Positions 37,929-47,709 of a stretch of 64,000 nt of DNA are shown in pieces. The DNA lies in NCBI GenBank assembly GCA_004298045.1, contig SCRM01000021.1, positions 1 to 64,000 on the forward strand. The letters run 5' to 3'. The DNA is from Rhodanobacter sp. (GTDB taxonomy: Bacteria; Pseudomonadota; Gammaproteobacteria; Xanthomonadales; Rhodanobacteraceae). The translations under genes and the position numbers were made by a program. Position 1 is the stretch's first letter; each line of letters begins with the position of its first letter. Below the pieces are notes generated by a model. It ran no database searches and was not told where the DNA came from. It was given only the letters and a program-made list of their open reading frames with translations.

Positions 37929-38683
37929 GGACGCGCCTCCGCATCGGCGATCTTGCGCACCCAGTCCTTGCCGCCTTCGAGGTCGAGCAGGTCGGTACGC
38001 GCGCGGGCGCACAGGCTGGCGGCGTAATAAAACTTGGTGGCGAGCGTGACGACCAGCAGCGGCCACAACATGTCCCACGCCATCTTGGAGTGGCCGAACA
38101 CGTTGACCGTGCTGCCCTGGTGCAAGGTGTTCCACCACACCACCGAGAAATGCACGATCGGCACGTTGATGACGCCGATGATGGCCAGGAAGCTCGCCGC
38201 GCGGGCGCCTTGGCGGCGGTCTTCAAAGGCGTGGTACAGGCCGATCACGCCGAGGTAGAGAAACAGCAGCACCAGCTCGGAAGTGAGTCGGGCATCCCAC
38301 GTCCACCAGGTACCCCACATCGGCTTGCCCCAGAGCGAACCGCTGGCCAGCGTGATGGCGGTGAACGCGGCGCCGATCGGCGCCGATTGCATGGCCACCA
38401 CTTCGGCCAGTTTCAGGCGCCATATCAGCGCCACGAAGCCGGCCACGCCCATTACGGCGTAGATGAACATGCTCATCCACGCGCTGGGCACGTGGATGAA
38501 GATGATGCGGTAGGCGTCGCCCTGCTGGTAATCCGGCGGTGCCAGCACCAGCCCGCCGTACAGGCCGATGGCGCCGAGCAGCAGCGCCAGCGCCAGCGCC
38601 CACGGACGGATCGCGCCAGCGACGCGATAGAACGTCGGCGGCGAGGCGAGCTTGTGCATCCAGAGCGGAATCCAGGTCGACAT
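37925..38683 (-). CDS. ccmC: Haem exporter/handling protein CcmC
   Basis: A 252-residue protein with six membrane helices and the WWD-type motif [20 protein letters not shown]. Two periplasmic histidines ([24 protein letters not shown]) fit the haem-ligand positions. It loads haem onto CcmE. It begins 3 bp after the ccmB stop and overlaps ccmD. Confidence 0.96.
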   Translation of the reverse strand: MSTWIPLWMHKLASPPTFYRVAGAIRPWALALALLLGAIGLYGGLVLAPPDYQQGDAYRIIFIHVPSAWMSMFIYAVMGVAGFVALIWRLKLAEVVAMQSAPIGAAFTAITLASGSLWGKPMWGTWWTWDARLTSELVLLFLYLGVIGLYHAFEDRRQGARAASFLAIIGVINVPIVHFSVVWWNTLHQGSTVNVFGHSKMAWDMLWPLLVVTLATKFYYAASLCARARTDLLDLEGGKDWVRKIADAEARP

Positions 38684-38686
38684 GAC

Positions 38687-39382
38687 TCACGAATCCAGGG
38701 CAATGCGCAGGGCCGCCGCGCAGGCAAGCGGCGCCAGCACCACGGTGAGGATGAAGGCGGCGGCCAGCCACGCGATCGGTGCCAGCCATGGCAAGCCCTG
38801 CTGGGCAGCGGCCACCGCGCCGGCCGCGAAGATCACCACGGGCACGCACAGCGGCAGCAACATCAAGGCCAGCAGCATACCAGAGCGCCGGGTGCCGGCC
38901 GTGAGCGCCACGAGTACGGCGCCGAGCAGGCTGAGCAGCGGCGTGGCAAACAGCAGCGCCAGCACCAGCGCCGGCATCGCCGCCGTTGGCAGGTGCAGCA
39001 TGCCGGCCAGCACCGGCGCGATCACGATCAGCGGCAGCGCGGTGGTGAGCCAGTGCGCAAGAATTTTCATGCCCAGCAGCAGCGCCGGCGGTTGCGGCGC
39101 CAGCAGCAGTTGTTCGAGCGAGCCGTCCTCGATGTCGCTGGCAAACATGGCGTCGAGTGCCAGCAGCATGGCGAGCAGCACCGTGACCAACACCACGCCG
39201 CCCGCGATGCGTTGCAACAGTGCAAGGTCCGGCCCCAGCGCAAATGGAAACAGCACGGTGACGATCACCGCGTACAGCACCGGCATGGCAAGGTCGCCGC
39301 GTTGGCGCCATGCCAGCAGCAGATCCCGGCGCAGCATCGCCGCGCACGCCGTGGTCACCGTTGCGGGCACGCGCTCAGCCAT
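38687..39382 (-). CDS. ccmB: Haem ABC exporter permease CcmB
   Basis: A 231-residue membrane protein with six predicted helices. Markers include LRRDLLLAWRQRGDLAMPVL, DIEDGSLEQLLLAPQPPALL and FATPLLSLLGAVLVALTAGT. It forms the membrane part of the CcmAB ATPase that releases holo-CcmE. Its start overlaps the ccmA stop by 8 bp. Confidence 0.95.
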   Translation of the reverse strand: MAERVPATVTTACAAMLRRDLLLAWRQRGDLAMPVLYAVIVTVLFPFALGPDLALLQRIAGGVVLVTVLLAMLLALDAMFASDIEDGSLEQLLLAPQPPALLLGMKILAHWLTTALPLIVIAPVLAGMLHLPTAAMPALVLALLFATPLLSLLGAVLVALTAGTRRSGMLLALMLLPLCVPVVIFAAGAVAAAQQGLPWLAPIAWLAAAFILTVVLAPLACAAALRIALDS

Positions 39383-40007
39383 GCAGGCGGATCCGCTGCG
39401 GCTCGCCGCCGTGGAAGTTCACCGTGCTGTGGCTGCTCACCAGGGCTGCGCCACCGCCAGTGAGATGGCTTTCCAACAGGCGATCGACCAGCGCGATGCC
39501 GTGACGGTCGAGGTTGGCGTACGGCTCGTCGAGCAGCCACAGGGTGGCGGGAAGCAACGGCAGGCGCGCCAGCGCGGCGCGCTTTTTCTGTCCGGCGGAC
39601 AGCCGGCGCACCGGCTCGTCCTCATAGCCGGACAGGCCGACACGCATCAGGGCATCCGTGATCGACGGCTCCGCGCGTTGCCCATGCAAGCCGGTGGCAA
39701 ACGCGAGGTTTTCGCGCGGGCTCAGGTCGAGTTTCTGCCCAAGCTGATGGCCAAGAAACACCAGGTCGCCGGCCACTGCGTCGCGCTGCCACGGCGCGCC
39801 GCGCCAGTGCAGCGTGCCCGCACTCACATGCAGCAGGCCGGCCAGGACGCGCAGCAAAGTGGTCTTGCCGCTGCCGTTGTCGCCTTCGATCAGCAGCAGC
39901 TCACCCGTGTGCAGGACAAAATCCAGCGGGGCGAACACCGGCTCGTCGCCGCGATGGAAGGTGAGCTGGCGGGCCTGGAGCAACGGCGTGGCGCAAACGG
40001 CGGTCAT
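39375..40007 (-). CDS. ccmA: Haem ABC exporter ATP-binding protein CcmA
   Basis: A 210-residue ABC ATPase. Walker A is EGDNGSGKTTLLRVL, the signature is RRLSAGQKKRAALARL, and Walker B is LWLLDEPYANLD with a following SSHS switch. Its length is typical for CcmA. An alternative ATG lies three codons upstream at 40016. It starts the ccmABCDEFGHI operon, though DUF3293 and kmo end only 71 bp upstream on the same strand, so readthrough is possible. Confidence 0.95.
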   Translation of the reverse strand: MTAVCATPLLQARQLTFHRGDEPVFAPLDFVLHTGELLLIEGDNGSGKTTLLRVLAGLLHVSAGTLHWRGAPWQRDAVAGDLVFLGHQLGQKLDLSPRENLAFATGLHGQRAEPSITDALMRVGLSGYEDEPVRRLSAGQKKRAALARLPLLPATLWLLDEPYANLDRHGIALVDRLLESHLTGGGAALVSSHSTVNFHGGEPQRIRLHG

Positions 40008-40078
40008 TGCTTCCATTTTCGGCAATTGTCCGCATGGCTGTCCATGCGGTGTGCTGTCGCTGGCCGTGCAGTGGGCGG

Positions 40079-40486
40079 TCAGTCGAGCACGCGCAGCGTC
40101 GCCGGACCGCTGGCCTCGCCATGTACGTAGGCCAGTTGACCGTGGGCGCGGGTCAGGGCGTCCAGCGCCGGCACGTCGAGCCCGGTCACGAACAGGCTCG
40201 GCTCGCTCCAGCCTGAGGTGCCCACGCCAATCGCCGGGTAGACGCGCGCGCCGGCTGCGTGGCCGATCTCGCCCAGCAACTGGCGCTGCGCTGCTTCGTT
40301 TTCCGCCGGCGGGCGCCGCCGGGCCTGCGGGTTCCACGCGGTGATGAACGCCCACGGCCCGGTGCCGACCGTCTGCGCGAGCGCTGCCGGCAGTGGCAGA
40401 TCCACGCGGATGATTGCCCATGTCACTGGGTCGAGGCAGACGTGGTAGGTGGTGGCGCGAAACGCTTCGAGCAGGACTTCATCCAT
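40079..40486 (-). CDS. DUF3293 domain protein
   Basis: A 135-residue cytosolic protein matching the DUF3293 pattern: an aromatic TTYHV start, FITAWNPQARRRPPAEN, and a later WSEPSLFVTGLDVPALDALT, ending with GQLAYVHG. No biochemical role is known to me. Its start overlaps the kmo stop by 8 bp, so it is translated with kmo. Confidence 0.75.
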   Translation of the reverse strand: MDEVLLEAFRATTYHVCLDPVTWAIIRVDLPLPAALAQTVGTGPWAFITAWNPQARRRPPAENEAAQRQLLGEIGHAAGARVYPAIGVGTSGWSEPSLFVTGLDVPALDALTRAHGQLAYVHGEASGPATLRVLD

Positions 40487-41882
40487 GGGTGAGTTCCGGC
40501 AACGGCTCCAACTGGGACTGGAATAGACGACAGGCGGCATCGAGATCGACCGCCGCCGGATCGGGAGTATCGCGCAGCAGCTGCTCGATCAGTACATCCT
40601 GCGCGTCGTTGCGGCGCTGCGCGTAGGCGTAGGGCAGGTGGGTGAAGGCCACCATGCGGTAGTGCGCCATGAAATGCCGCGGGATGCGCGGCTCCAGGCG
40701 CGCTTCGAGCGTGCGCTTGGCAAGATAGTGCGGGTCGGCCACCGCATCGCGCATCTCGATGTAATTGGCCAGCGACATCGCGGCGATGGCATCGGTGTTG
40801 GGCTTGCGCAGGCGCTGGAATTCCACGAACACCTCCGCGCTGGCATGCGGCTCGGCGGCCAGGAGATCGGCCAGCGTCACGGTGTCCTCGAAACCGCAAT
40901 TCATGCCCTGGCCGTGGAACGGCACGATGGCGTGCGCGGCGTCGCCAACCAGCAGCGCGCGGTGATCCAGATGCCAGCGGTCGAGATACAGCGTGGCCAG
41001 CGTGCCCATCGGGTGGCCCGCCCAGTCGGCGTCGAAATCGGGGATCAATGGCAACAGGCCGGGGAACTCGCCAGCGAAAAACGCGCGGGCAGCGGCAACG
41101 TCGGGCAGGCTCTCGAAACTCGGGTACGCGCCCTTGCCCGGCAAAAACAGGGTAACGGTGAAACTGCCTTCCGCATTGGGCAGCGCGATGCACATGTAAT
41201 GCCCGCGCGGCCAGATGTGCAGCGCGTTCGGCTCCAGCGCAAAGTTGCCGTGCGCAGCGGCCGGCTGCGCGCCGCGCGGCCATGTCGCGATGGGCGGAAT
41301 CTCCAACTCCTTGTAGCCGTGGCCGAGCGGCTCCACGCGTTCGCCCAGCGGCGTGTGCAGCGCCATCGCCGCACGCAGTGCGGAACCCGCGCCATCGGCG
41401 CCGATCAGCAGCCCGGCGTCGTGCTCGCGCGTCGTGCCATGCGCATCGGCCAGCCGGATGCGGCCGCGCTCCAAATCCGCGCCGACCAGTTCCGCGTCAA
41501 AGTGCAACCGCACGCCGACCGCTTCGGCCGCATCCAGCAACAAACGATTGAGCGCGTTGCGCGAGGCCGACCAGATCACTTCGCCGTCGTCCACGCCATA
41601 GCGCTGCAATACACAGTGCTGCGCGCCGTCGTGCACCATCCGCCCGCGCATCATCACGGCGCGCCCCAGCACCGTCTCGGCCAGGTCGGTGGTGCGCAAT
41701 GCCTGCAGCCCGCGTTCGGCCAGCGCCAGGTTGATCGAGCGCCCTTCGGCCAGCGCGGCGCGGCGCGGGTCGCGCCGTTTCTCGAATACCTCTACCGCAA
41801 AGCCGCGTTGCGCCAGCCGCCGCGCCAACAAGGCGCCAACCAGCCCGCCGCCGATCAGGGTGATTTGGGGAAGCTGCCGCAT
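40479..41882 (-). CDS. kmo: Kynurenine 3-monooxygenase
   Basis: A 467-residue FAD monooxygenase. The dinucleotide-binding start is ITLIGGGLVGALLARRLAQR, with NLALAERGLQAL, RGRMVH and ALLVGDAAHAIVPFHGQGMN as family markers. It hydroxylates L-kynurenine to 3-hydroxykynurenine with NADPH in tryptophan breakdown or de novo NAD synthesis. The usual kynureninase and haaO partners are not in this window. The start was set at 41882 because upstream sequence lacks the FAD motif context. It overlaps DUF3293. Confidence 0.93.
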   Translation of the reverse strand: MRQLPQITLIGGGLVGALLARRLAQRGFAVEVFEKRRDPRRAALAEGRSINLALAERGLQALRTTDLAETVLGRAVMMRGRMVHDGAQHCVLQRYGVDDGEVIWSASRNALNRLLLDAAEAVGVRLHFDAELVGADLERGRIRLADAHGTTREHDAGLLIGADGAGSALRAAMALHTPLGERVEPLGHGYKELEIPPIATWPRGAQPAAAHGNFALEPNALHIWPRGHYMCIALPNAEGSFTVTLFLPGKGAYPSFESLPDVAAARAFFAGEFPGLLPLIPDFDADWAGHPMGTLATLYLDRWHLDHRALLVGDAAHAIVPFHGQGMNCGFEDTVTLADLLAAEPHASAEVFVEFQRLRKPNTDAIAAMSLANYIEMRDAVADPHYLAKRTLEARLEPRIPRHFMAHYRMVAFTHLPYAYAQRRNDAQDVLIEQLLRDTPDPAAVDLDAACRLFQSQLEPLPELTHG

Positions 41883-41998
41883 GCCGCCTACCGTTTGGAC
41901 GAAACCGCCATTGTTGCCCAGGTGCGGGGCGCCGCACATCCACCGTGGGTCGGGTTCAGTCCAACGGCGGTCGGCAGAAGCCTGTACTGGGGACGCAC

Positions 41999-42766
41999 TC
42001 AGAAACTCATGAAATACCCGCCATTCACCGGCAGGTTGACGCCGGTGAGATAGCCGGCGTCGTCGGCGGTGAGGAAGGCGACGGCGCGGGCGATGTCGGC
42101 GGGCTGGCCGAGGCGGCCGACGGGGATGCCGGCGAGGATCTGCGCCCGGATCTCGGCCGGTACGGCGGCAACCATGGGAGTGTCGCAGTAGCCGGGCGAG
42201 ACGGTGTTGACGGTAACGTTCTTGCGCGCACCCTCGCGCGCCAGTGCCATGGTGAACCCGTGCACGGCGGCCTTGGCCGCGGAGTAGTTGGTCTGGCCGA
42301 ACTGGCCGGTCTGGCCGTTGACCGAGCTGATGTTGACGATGCGGCCAAAGCCGCGTGTCGTCATGCCGTCGATCGCGGCGTGGCAGGTGTTGAACACGCC
42401 GTCGAGGTTGACCCGCATCAGCTCGTGCCATTGCGCGGCGGTCATCTTGCGCAGGCTGGCGTCGCGGGTGATGCCGGCGGCGTTGACCAGGATGTCGACG
42501 CTGCCATGCTCGCCTTCCAGCGTTGCCATGGCGGCGGCGCAGGCCGCGTGGTCGCTGACATCCAGCTCGCGATAGACGATGGTGGCGCCGAACTCGGCGG
42601 TGGCGGCGCGAAAGGCGGCCAGGCGCTCGGGCTTGGCCGGCAGGTCGGCGGCCACGACGAGGCGCCCGGCGGCGGCCAGCTGGCGACAGATTTCCGTGCC
42701 CAGCCCGCCGATGCCGCCGGTGACCAGGGCAAGGCGCGGCGCGGCGTGGTTGCCGGTCGGATTCAT
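41999..42766 (-). CDS. phaB: Acetoacetyl-CoA reductase (PhaB-type SDR)
   Basis: A 255-residue short-chain dehydrogenase. The cofactor site is VTGGIGGLGTEI; NAAGITRD, NISSVNGQTGQFGQTNYSAA (catalytic Ser and YSAAK) and PGYCDTPM are PhaB-like. It reduces acetoacetyl-CoA to (R)-3-hydroxybutyryl-CoA with NADPH for polyhydroxyalkanoate. phaR lies 68 bp upstream on the same strand, which supports PHA metabolism. phaA and phaC are not in this window. Confidence 0.88.
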   Translation of the reverse strand: MNPTGNHAAPRLALVTGGIGGLGTEICRQLAAAGRLVVAADLPAKPERLAAFRAATAEFGATIVYRELDVSDHAACAAAMATLEGEHGSVDILVNAAGITRDASLRKMTAAQWHELMRVNLDGVFNTCHAAIDGMTTRGFGRIVNISSVNGQTGQFGQTNYSAAKAAVHGFTMALAREGARKNVTVNTVSPGYCDTPMVAAVPAEIRAQILAGIPVGRLGQPADIARAVAFLTADDAGYLTGVNLPVNGGYFMSF

Positions 42767-42834
42767 GGCGAATGCTCCAACGTGACGCGCCGCTTCGAGA
42801 GCGGCGCGTGGAAAGGGGTGCTGCGGGAAAGGGG

Positions 42835-43329
42835 TCAGCCGACTTTCTTGTTGCCGGAGCGGCCCGTGCCTTGCGGGTGCATTTGCGCGGCGGCATCCAG
42901 CATGCCGCGCTGCATCGACTTCCAGGCATCCATGTTGCGCTCGGTCAGGTCATTCAGCATGGTCCACGGCGTCTGGCCCATGAGGCTGTTGAGCTGGGTG
43001 CGGAACTGCTGCTGCTGATCCAGGAACACCTGCAGGCTGCGCTCCAGGTAAGGCCCCATGAAACCCTGCAGCGAATCGCCATAGAAGCGGATGATCTGGC
43101 TGAGCAGGCGCGGCGACAACATCGGCTGCCCCTGTTCCTCGTGCTCGGAGATGATCTGCAGCAGCACGGAACGGGTGAGATCCTCGCCGCTCTTGGCATC
43201 GCGAACCTCGAAGTCCTCGTTGTCCAGCACCAGCTGGCGCACCTCTTCCAGTGTGATGTAGCTGGAGATCTCGGTGTCGTAGAGCCGACGGTTCGGGTAC
43301 TTCTTGATGGTGCGTTTGGATTGGGTCAT
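42835..43329 (-). CDS. phaR: Polyhydroxyalkanoate synthesis repressor PhaR
   Basis: A 164-residue protein. The N-terminal PHB_acc_N region reads KRTIKKYPNRRLYDTEISSY, and the accessory domain ILQIISEHEEQGQP-like segment follows (LLQIISEHEEQGQPMLSPRL). It binds both DNA and PHA granules and represses phasin and its own gene until polymer forms. It precedes phaB on the same strand. A 122-bp gap separates it from the emr operon. Confidence 0.92.
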   Translation of the reverse strand: MTQSKRTIKKYPNRRLYDTEISSYITLEEVRQLVLDNEDFEVRDAKSGEDLTRSVLLQIISEHEEQGQPMLSPRLLSQIIRFYGDSLQGFMGPYLERSLQVFLDQQQQFRTQLNSLMGQTPWTMLNDLTERNMDAWKSMQRGMLDAAAQMHPQGTGRSGNKKVG

Positions 43330-43451
43330 GGCGCGACGGTAGCAGAGGATATTGCGCCGCACCAGTAGACCACTGGTATGCACCCGGTGGAATTGGTCTT
43401 GTCGTTGATGACAGCCAGTGCGCCGATCCGCACCGGTGGTCTGCAGCAAAA

Positions 43452-45005
43452 TCAGTGCCCGACCGCTCCCCCGGCACTGCCAAACGGTGGCCGTGCGAAC
43501 CACAGGATGGGAATCAGCAGCAAAAACAGGATGGCGCAGCCATAGAACACGTCGTTGACGCCGAGCGTAAGCGATTCGCGCTGGATCAACTGGTCGATCA
43601 GCCCGAGGCTTTGTTGCTGCGGCATGCCGTGCTGCGTCAGGCCCTGCAGAAAGCCGGTGGCCGCTGGGTGGCCGGGGCTGATGTATTCGGTCAGCGTCGC
43701 GTGGTGCAGCTCGCTGCGGTGCTGCCACAGGGTCACCGTGACCGCGGTCGACATGCTCGAACCGATGGTGCGGCAGAAATTGGCCAGCCCCGAGGCGTTG
43801 GCGAACTCCGAAGCCGGCAACCCGGCGAGGTAGACCTGGTTCAGCGGAATGAAGAAGCACGGGATGGCCAGCCCCATCACGAACGGCGGCAGCACCAGCT
43901 TGGCGAATGAGGCGTTGCTGTCGAACGTGGAAAGCCAGTACGCGGTGCCGGCAAACACGACGAAGGCGAAAGTCACCACCGCGCGCAGTTCGAGCCGGTC
44001 CATGTTCTTGCCGATGATTGGCGCCAGCACGAACGCCAGCACGCCGATCGGTGCGGTGGCCAGCCCGGCCCAGGTGGCGGTGTAGCCAAGGTCCACCTGC
44101 AGCCACAACGGAAACACCACGTTGATGCCGAAGAACGCAAACATGCCGGCGGTGAGCGCCAGCACGCCGACGGTGAAATTGCGCTGCTTGAACAGCGAGA
44201 GATCCACCACCGGGTGCTTGGCGTGGATTTCCCACACCACCAGAAAGGTGAGGCACACCAGGGCGACCACGCCGAGCGTCACGATCATCGGCGAGGCGAA
44301 CCAGTCGTGGTCGTTGCCGTGGTCGAGCATGAATTGCAGGCTGCCCACGCCAAAGATGAGCAGCGCCAGGCCGACCATGTCGATCGGCGCTTTCGCCGTG
44401 CGCGTTTCGCGTTTGCGCAGGATGCCCCAGGTCACCACGGCCGCCGCCGCACCCACCGGCAGGTTGATGAAGAAAATCCATGGCCACGAAAAGTTGTCGG
44501 CCAGCCAGCCGCCGAGGATGGGGCCGAAGATCGGCGCCACCACCACCGTCATCGCCCACAGCGCCAGCGCCATGCCTTGTTTGGCCGCCGGGTAGTTGGA
44601 CAGCAGCAAGGCCAGTGACAACGCCACCATCGGCCCGGAACCGGCACCTTGCAGCAGCCGGAACGCCACCAGCATCGGCATCGAGCTGGCCAGCCCGCAC
44701 AGCATCGAAAACACCACGAACAGCAGCACCGAGGTGACGAAGGTGTGCACTTCGCCAAAGCGGCGCGCCAGCCAGCCGGTCAAGGGCTGCATGATCGCGC
44801 TGGCCAGGGCGTAGGAGCTGATCGCCCAGGTGCCTTCGTTCGGGCTGACGCCGAGGCTGCCGGCGATGTGCGGCACAGCCACGTTGACGATCGTCATGTC
44901 CAGTACCTCCATGAAGGTACTGAACGCCACGGCGACGGTGAGTAGCGCGAGCACGCCGCCTTGCAGCGGCGCCAGGGGCGCGGGGGTCTCCGGTGGAGTG
45001 CTCAT
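43452..45005 (-). CDS. emrB: EmrB/QacA-type MFS drug exporter (DHA2 family)
   Basis: A 517-residue transporter with fourteen predicted helices. It carries the DHA2 markers FMEVLDMTIVNVAVPHIAGS (motif D1), AISSYALASAIMQPLTGWLA and the motif-C segment GPILGGWLADNFSWPWIFFI. It exports hydrophobic compounds by proton antiport and acts with the adapter EmrA and an outer-membrane channel. The start at 45005 is 7 bp after emrA. Last gene of the MarR-NodT-EmrA-EmrB operon. Confidence 0.93.
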   Translation of the reverse strand: MSTPPETPAPLAPLQGGVLALLTVAVAFSTFMEVLDMTIVNVAVPHIAGSLGVSPNEGTWAISSYALASAIMQPLTGWLARRFGEVHTFVTSVLLFVVFSMLCGLASSMPMLVAFRLLQGAGSGPMVALSLALLLSNYPAAKQGMALALWAMTVVVAPIFGPILGGWLADNFSWPWIFFINLPVGAAAAVVTWGILRKRETRTAKAPIDMVGLALLIFGVGSLQFMLDHGNDHDWFASPMIVTLGVVALVCLTFLVVWEIHAKHPVVDLSLFKQRNFTVGVLALTAGMFAFFGINVVFPLWLQVDLGYTATWAGLATAPIGVLAFVLAPIIGKNMDRLELRAVVTFAFVVFAGTAYWLSTFDSNASFAKLVLPPFVMGLAIPCFFIPLNQVYLAGLPASEFANASGLANFCRTIGSSMSTAVTVTLWQHRSELHHATLTEYISPGHPAATGFLQGLTQHGMPQQQSLGLIDQLIQRESLTLGVNDVFYGCAILFLLLIPILWFARPPFGSAGGAVGH

Positions 45006-45012
45006 GGGAAGC

Positions 45013-46209
45013 TCAACGTGCCCTGGCCGCAGGGCCGAGGTTGGCGGCAATGATCTGGTCGGCTTCGGCATCGGCCGCGTGGGCGACGTGGTCATAGACC
45101 GACGTTTCCGCGGCCGGGCGCGCGGGGCCGGCGGCGAGCAGCTTGCCGTCGGTGTGGCGGATATCCACCGTCACGGCGGCGGAAAGCCCCACGCGCAACG
45201 GATGCGCATCGAGTTGCCGATTGTCCAGCGCGATGCGCACCGGCACGCGCTGCACCACCTTGATCCAGTTGCCGGTGGCGTTCTGCGCCGGCAGCAACGA
45301 GAACACGCTGCCGGTGCCGGCCCCGAGGCCGACCACTTTGCCGCGATAGCTCACCCGGTCACCATATAGATCGGTGGTGATGGTGGCTGGCTGGCCGATG
45401 CGAATGTGGCGCAGCTGGTTTTCCTTGAAGTTGGCGTCCACCCACAAGTCGTGCAGCGGCACCACGCTCAGCAGCGGCTGGCCGGGGGCGATGCTGGCGC
45501 CGAGTTGCACGCTGCGTTCGGCCACATAGCCGGCTACCGGGGCGACGATGGTATTGCGCTGAGCGGCGATCCACGCCGCGCGGAAAGTCGCGCGCGCCTG
45601 TGCCACCAGCGGGTTGTCGGCCACGGCGGTGCCGGCAATCGCCGCGTGGGCTGCCTGGGCCTGGGCCTGCGCGGCGGCGAACGCCGCTTGCGCACCGGCC
45701 ACGGCGTCGCGCAGGTGCTGCACGATTTCCGGCGATTCCGCCTGCGCCGCCACCAGCGGCAAGTGGCGCTTGAGGTCCGCCTGCGCCTTGTCCAGTTCCA
45801 CCTTGCGCGCGGCGACCGCCGCATCGGCGCCGGCGGCGCTATCGGTTTGTCCGCGCACCTGGCGCACCGCCAGCGCCAACGCACTGGCGGCCTGCCGCAG
45901 GCGCACGTCGGCATCGGTCGGATCGAGCCGCACCAGCGGCTCACCAGCCGTCACGTGCTGCGTATCGTCGGCCAGCACGGCGATCACGGTGCCGGGCACC
46001 TGCGCCGAGATCGCCACCACGTTGCCGCCGACGTAGGCGTTGTCGGTTTGCTCGCGCACCGAAAACACCAGCTTCCACAGTGCAAACCAGATCACGGCGA
46101 TAAGCAGGAAGATGGTGGCGACGAGCAACAGCGTGCGGCGGCGCTTGGCCGGGTCTTTCGCGGCCAGCCCGCTGTCGCGGGCGTCGGCGGTGGCAGGGGT
46201 ATCGCTCAT
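45013..46209 (-). CDS. emrA: EmrA-type membrane fusion protein (HlyD family)
   Basis: A 398-residue adapter. After a cytoplasmic start, one membrane helix (TLLLVATIFLLIAVIWFALW) leads to a biotinyl-lipoyl-like half (TDNAYVGGNVVAISAQVPGT), an alpha-helical hairpin rich in Ala and Gln (about residues 105-215) and a beta-barrel (FKENQLRHIRIGQPATITTD). It bridges EmrB and the NodT-type channel. Its ATG overlaps the nodT stop (ATGA). The C-terminus is Ala-rich. Confidence 0.93.
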   Translation of the reverse strand: MSDTPATADARDSGLAAKDPAKRRRTLLLVATIFLLIAVIWFALWKLVFSVREQTDNAYVGGNVVAISAQVPGTVIAVLADDTQHVTAGEPLVRLDPTDADVRLRQAASALALAVRQVRGQTDSAAGADAAVAARKVELDKAQADLKRHLPLVAAQAESPEIVQHLRDAVAGAQAAFAAAQAQAQAAHAAIAGTAVADNPLVAQARATFRAAWIAAQRNTIVAPVAGYVAERSVQLGASIAPGQPLLSVVPLHDLWVDANFKENQLRHIRIGQPATITTDLYGDRVSYRGKVVGLGAGTGSVFSLLPAQNATGNWIKVVQRVPVRIALDNRQLDAHPLRVGLSAAVTVDIRHTDGKLLAAGPARPAAETSVYDHVAHAADAEADQIIAANLGPAARAR

Positions 46210-47699
46210 GGCTTTTGGCTCCGGGCCGGATGCGGGGTGGCGACCGGCGGCATGCGGTAACCGCCGCCGAGGGCCTGGATGAGGGCAAGATCAGTCGTCA
46301 GCGCCTGCGCATGCAAGGCCACGGCCTGATCTTGTTGTTGCAGGAGTTGCGCGCGGCTGGCGAGGCTTTCGCGGGCGTCGCGTACGCCTTGGCGCAACCG
46401 CGCTTGCGCATTCGCATACAGGCGTTCGCCAGCGGCCACCTGTGCCTGTTGTTGCGCGCGGCGGGTGGCAAGCTGCTGCGCCGCCAGCGCCTGGCTGCCG
46501 GCTTCGCGTGCGGCGTGGAATACCGCGGCGTCATATTGCGCCACGGCGGCGTCCAGTTGCGCACGGCTGATGCCGTGTGCCGCCTTGAGCTGGCCGCCTT
46601 CGAAGATCGGCAGGTGTAAGGCCGGGGTGATGCCAAACACGCGGCTGCCGGGTTCGAACACGTTGCCGAGGCTGCCGCCGCCGTGGCCACCGAACAGCGC
46701 GGGCGTGCCCTGGTTGGTGCTCGACAAACCGGCCAGCGCGGTAAGGCTGAAATCCGGGAAGAACTGCGCGCGCGCGGCATCGGTCTGGCGCAACGCGGCT
46801 TCGACCTGCCAGCGGCTGGCCGCGATGTCCGGACGGCGTGCAGCCAGGTCGATGCTGGCGTCCGCGGGCAATTGTGCATTCACCATCGGCAAGGCGCGCG
46901 GTGTCAGCGGCGGCAATGCCGACGGGGCGACGCCCAGCAACGCGGCGAGGGCAAGCTTGCGGATCTCGGCGGAACTGCGCAGTGCGGTCTGCGCCTGCTG
47001 CGCGGCGGCAACGCGAGTATTGGCTTCGAGCGCGCTGTCCGGCAAGTCGACCCCGCGTGTCACCCGCAATTGCGCCAGCTTTTGCAGTTGCTGCTGGGTG
47101 CCCAGGGCTTGCGTCACCAGCGTCAATCGCGCCTCGTCCGCCAACCAGCCGAAATACGCATCGGCCACGGCGTGCTGGATCGCAAGTGCCGCCGCGCTGC
47201 GTTGCGCGGCGGCGGCGCGGGCCTGGTCGCGCGCGCTGTCGACGCGGGCGCGGTGCTTGCCCCACCAGTCGAAGTCGTAGCGAAACTGCACGCCAAGGTC
47301 GGCCTGGTTGTACCAGCTGAAGCCGACCAGCTGCGGCGGCATCAGGCCGTGTTCGCTCATGCGCTGGCGACTGACTTGCGCGCTGCCGTCGATACGCAGG
47401 CCGGCCTGCGCCGCCGCAAGCCGCACCGATTGTTCAGCGCCCGTCACCCGCGCCTCGGCCAGCGCGAGATCGGGCGATTGCCGCAACGCGGCGCTCATCA
47501 AGGTATCGAGCTGCGGGTCCGCGTAGGCGCGCCACCAGTCGGCTACAGGCCAGTGGCTGCCGGTTGGCACCGGCAGGCCGGCCAGCGGCGCCTCGGGTTG
47601 CAGGTGTGGTGGCGCGACTTTGGGCGGGGCGAACGCGCAACTGGCGACCAGCAGCGCCAGCGCCGGCATGGCGACGATCCGCAAGCGGGGGGAGGTCAT
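46206..47699 (-). CDS. NodT-family outer-membrane efflux lipoprotein
   Basis: A 497-residue TolC-like channel. The lipoprotein signal (LALLVASC|AF) gives acylation at Cys. Two outer-membrane-efflux repeats follow, each starting with helical ALRQSPDLALAEARVTGAEQ-like sequence; WWRAYADPQLDTL is a NodT marker. It provides the outer-membrane exit for EmrAB. It starts 10 bp after marR and overlaps emrA. Confidence 0.93.
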   Translation of the reverse strand: MTSPRLRIVAMPALALLVASCAFAPPKVAPPHLQPEAPLAGLPVPTGSHWPVADWWRAYADPQLDTLMSAALRQSPDLALAEARVTGAEQSVRLAAAQAGLRIDGSAQVSRQRMSEHGLMPPQLVGFSWYNQADLGVQFRYDFDWWGKHRARVDSARDQARAAAAQRSAAALAIQHAVADAYFGWLADEARLTLVTQALGTQQQLQKLAQLRVTRGVDLPDSALEANTRVAAAQQAQTALRSSAEIRKLALAALLGVAPSALPPLTPRALPMVNAQLPADASIDLAARRPDIAASRWQVEAALRQTDAARAQFFPDFSLTALAGLSSTNQGTPALFGGHGGGSLGNVFEPGSRVFGITPALHLPIFEGGQLKAAHGISRAQLDAAVAQYDAAVFHAAREAGSQALAAQQLATRRAQQQAQVAAGERLYANAQARLRQGVRDARESLASRAQLLQQQDQAVALHAQALTTDLALIQALGGGYRMPPVATPHPARSQKP

Positions 47700-47709
47700 C
47701 GGAAATCCT

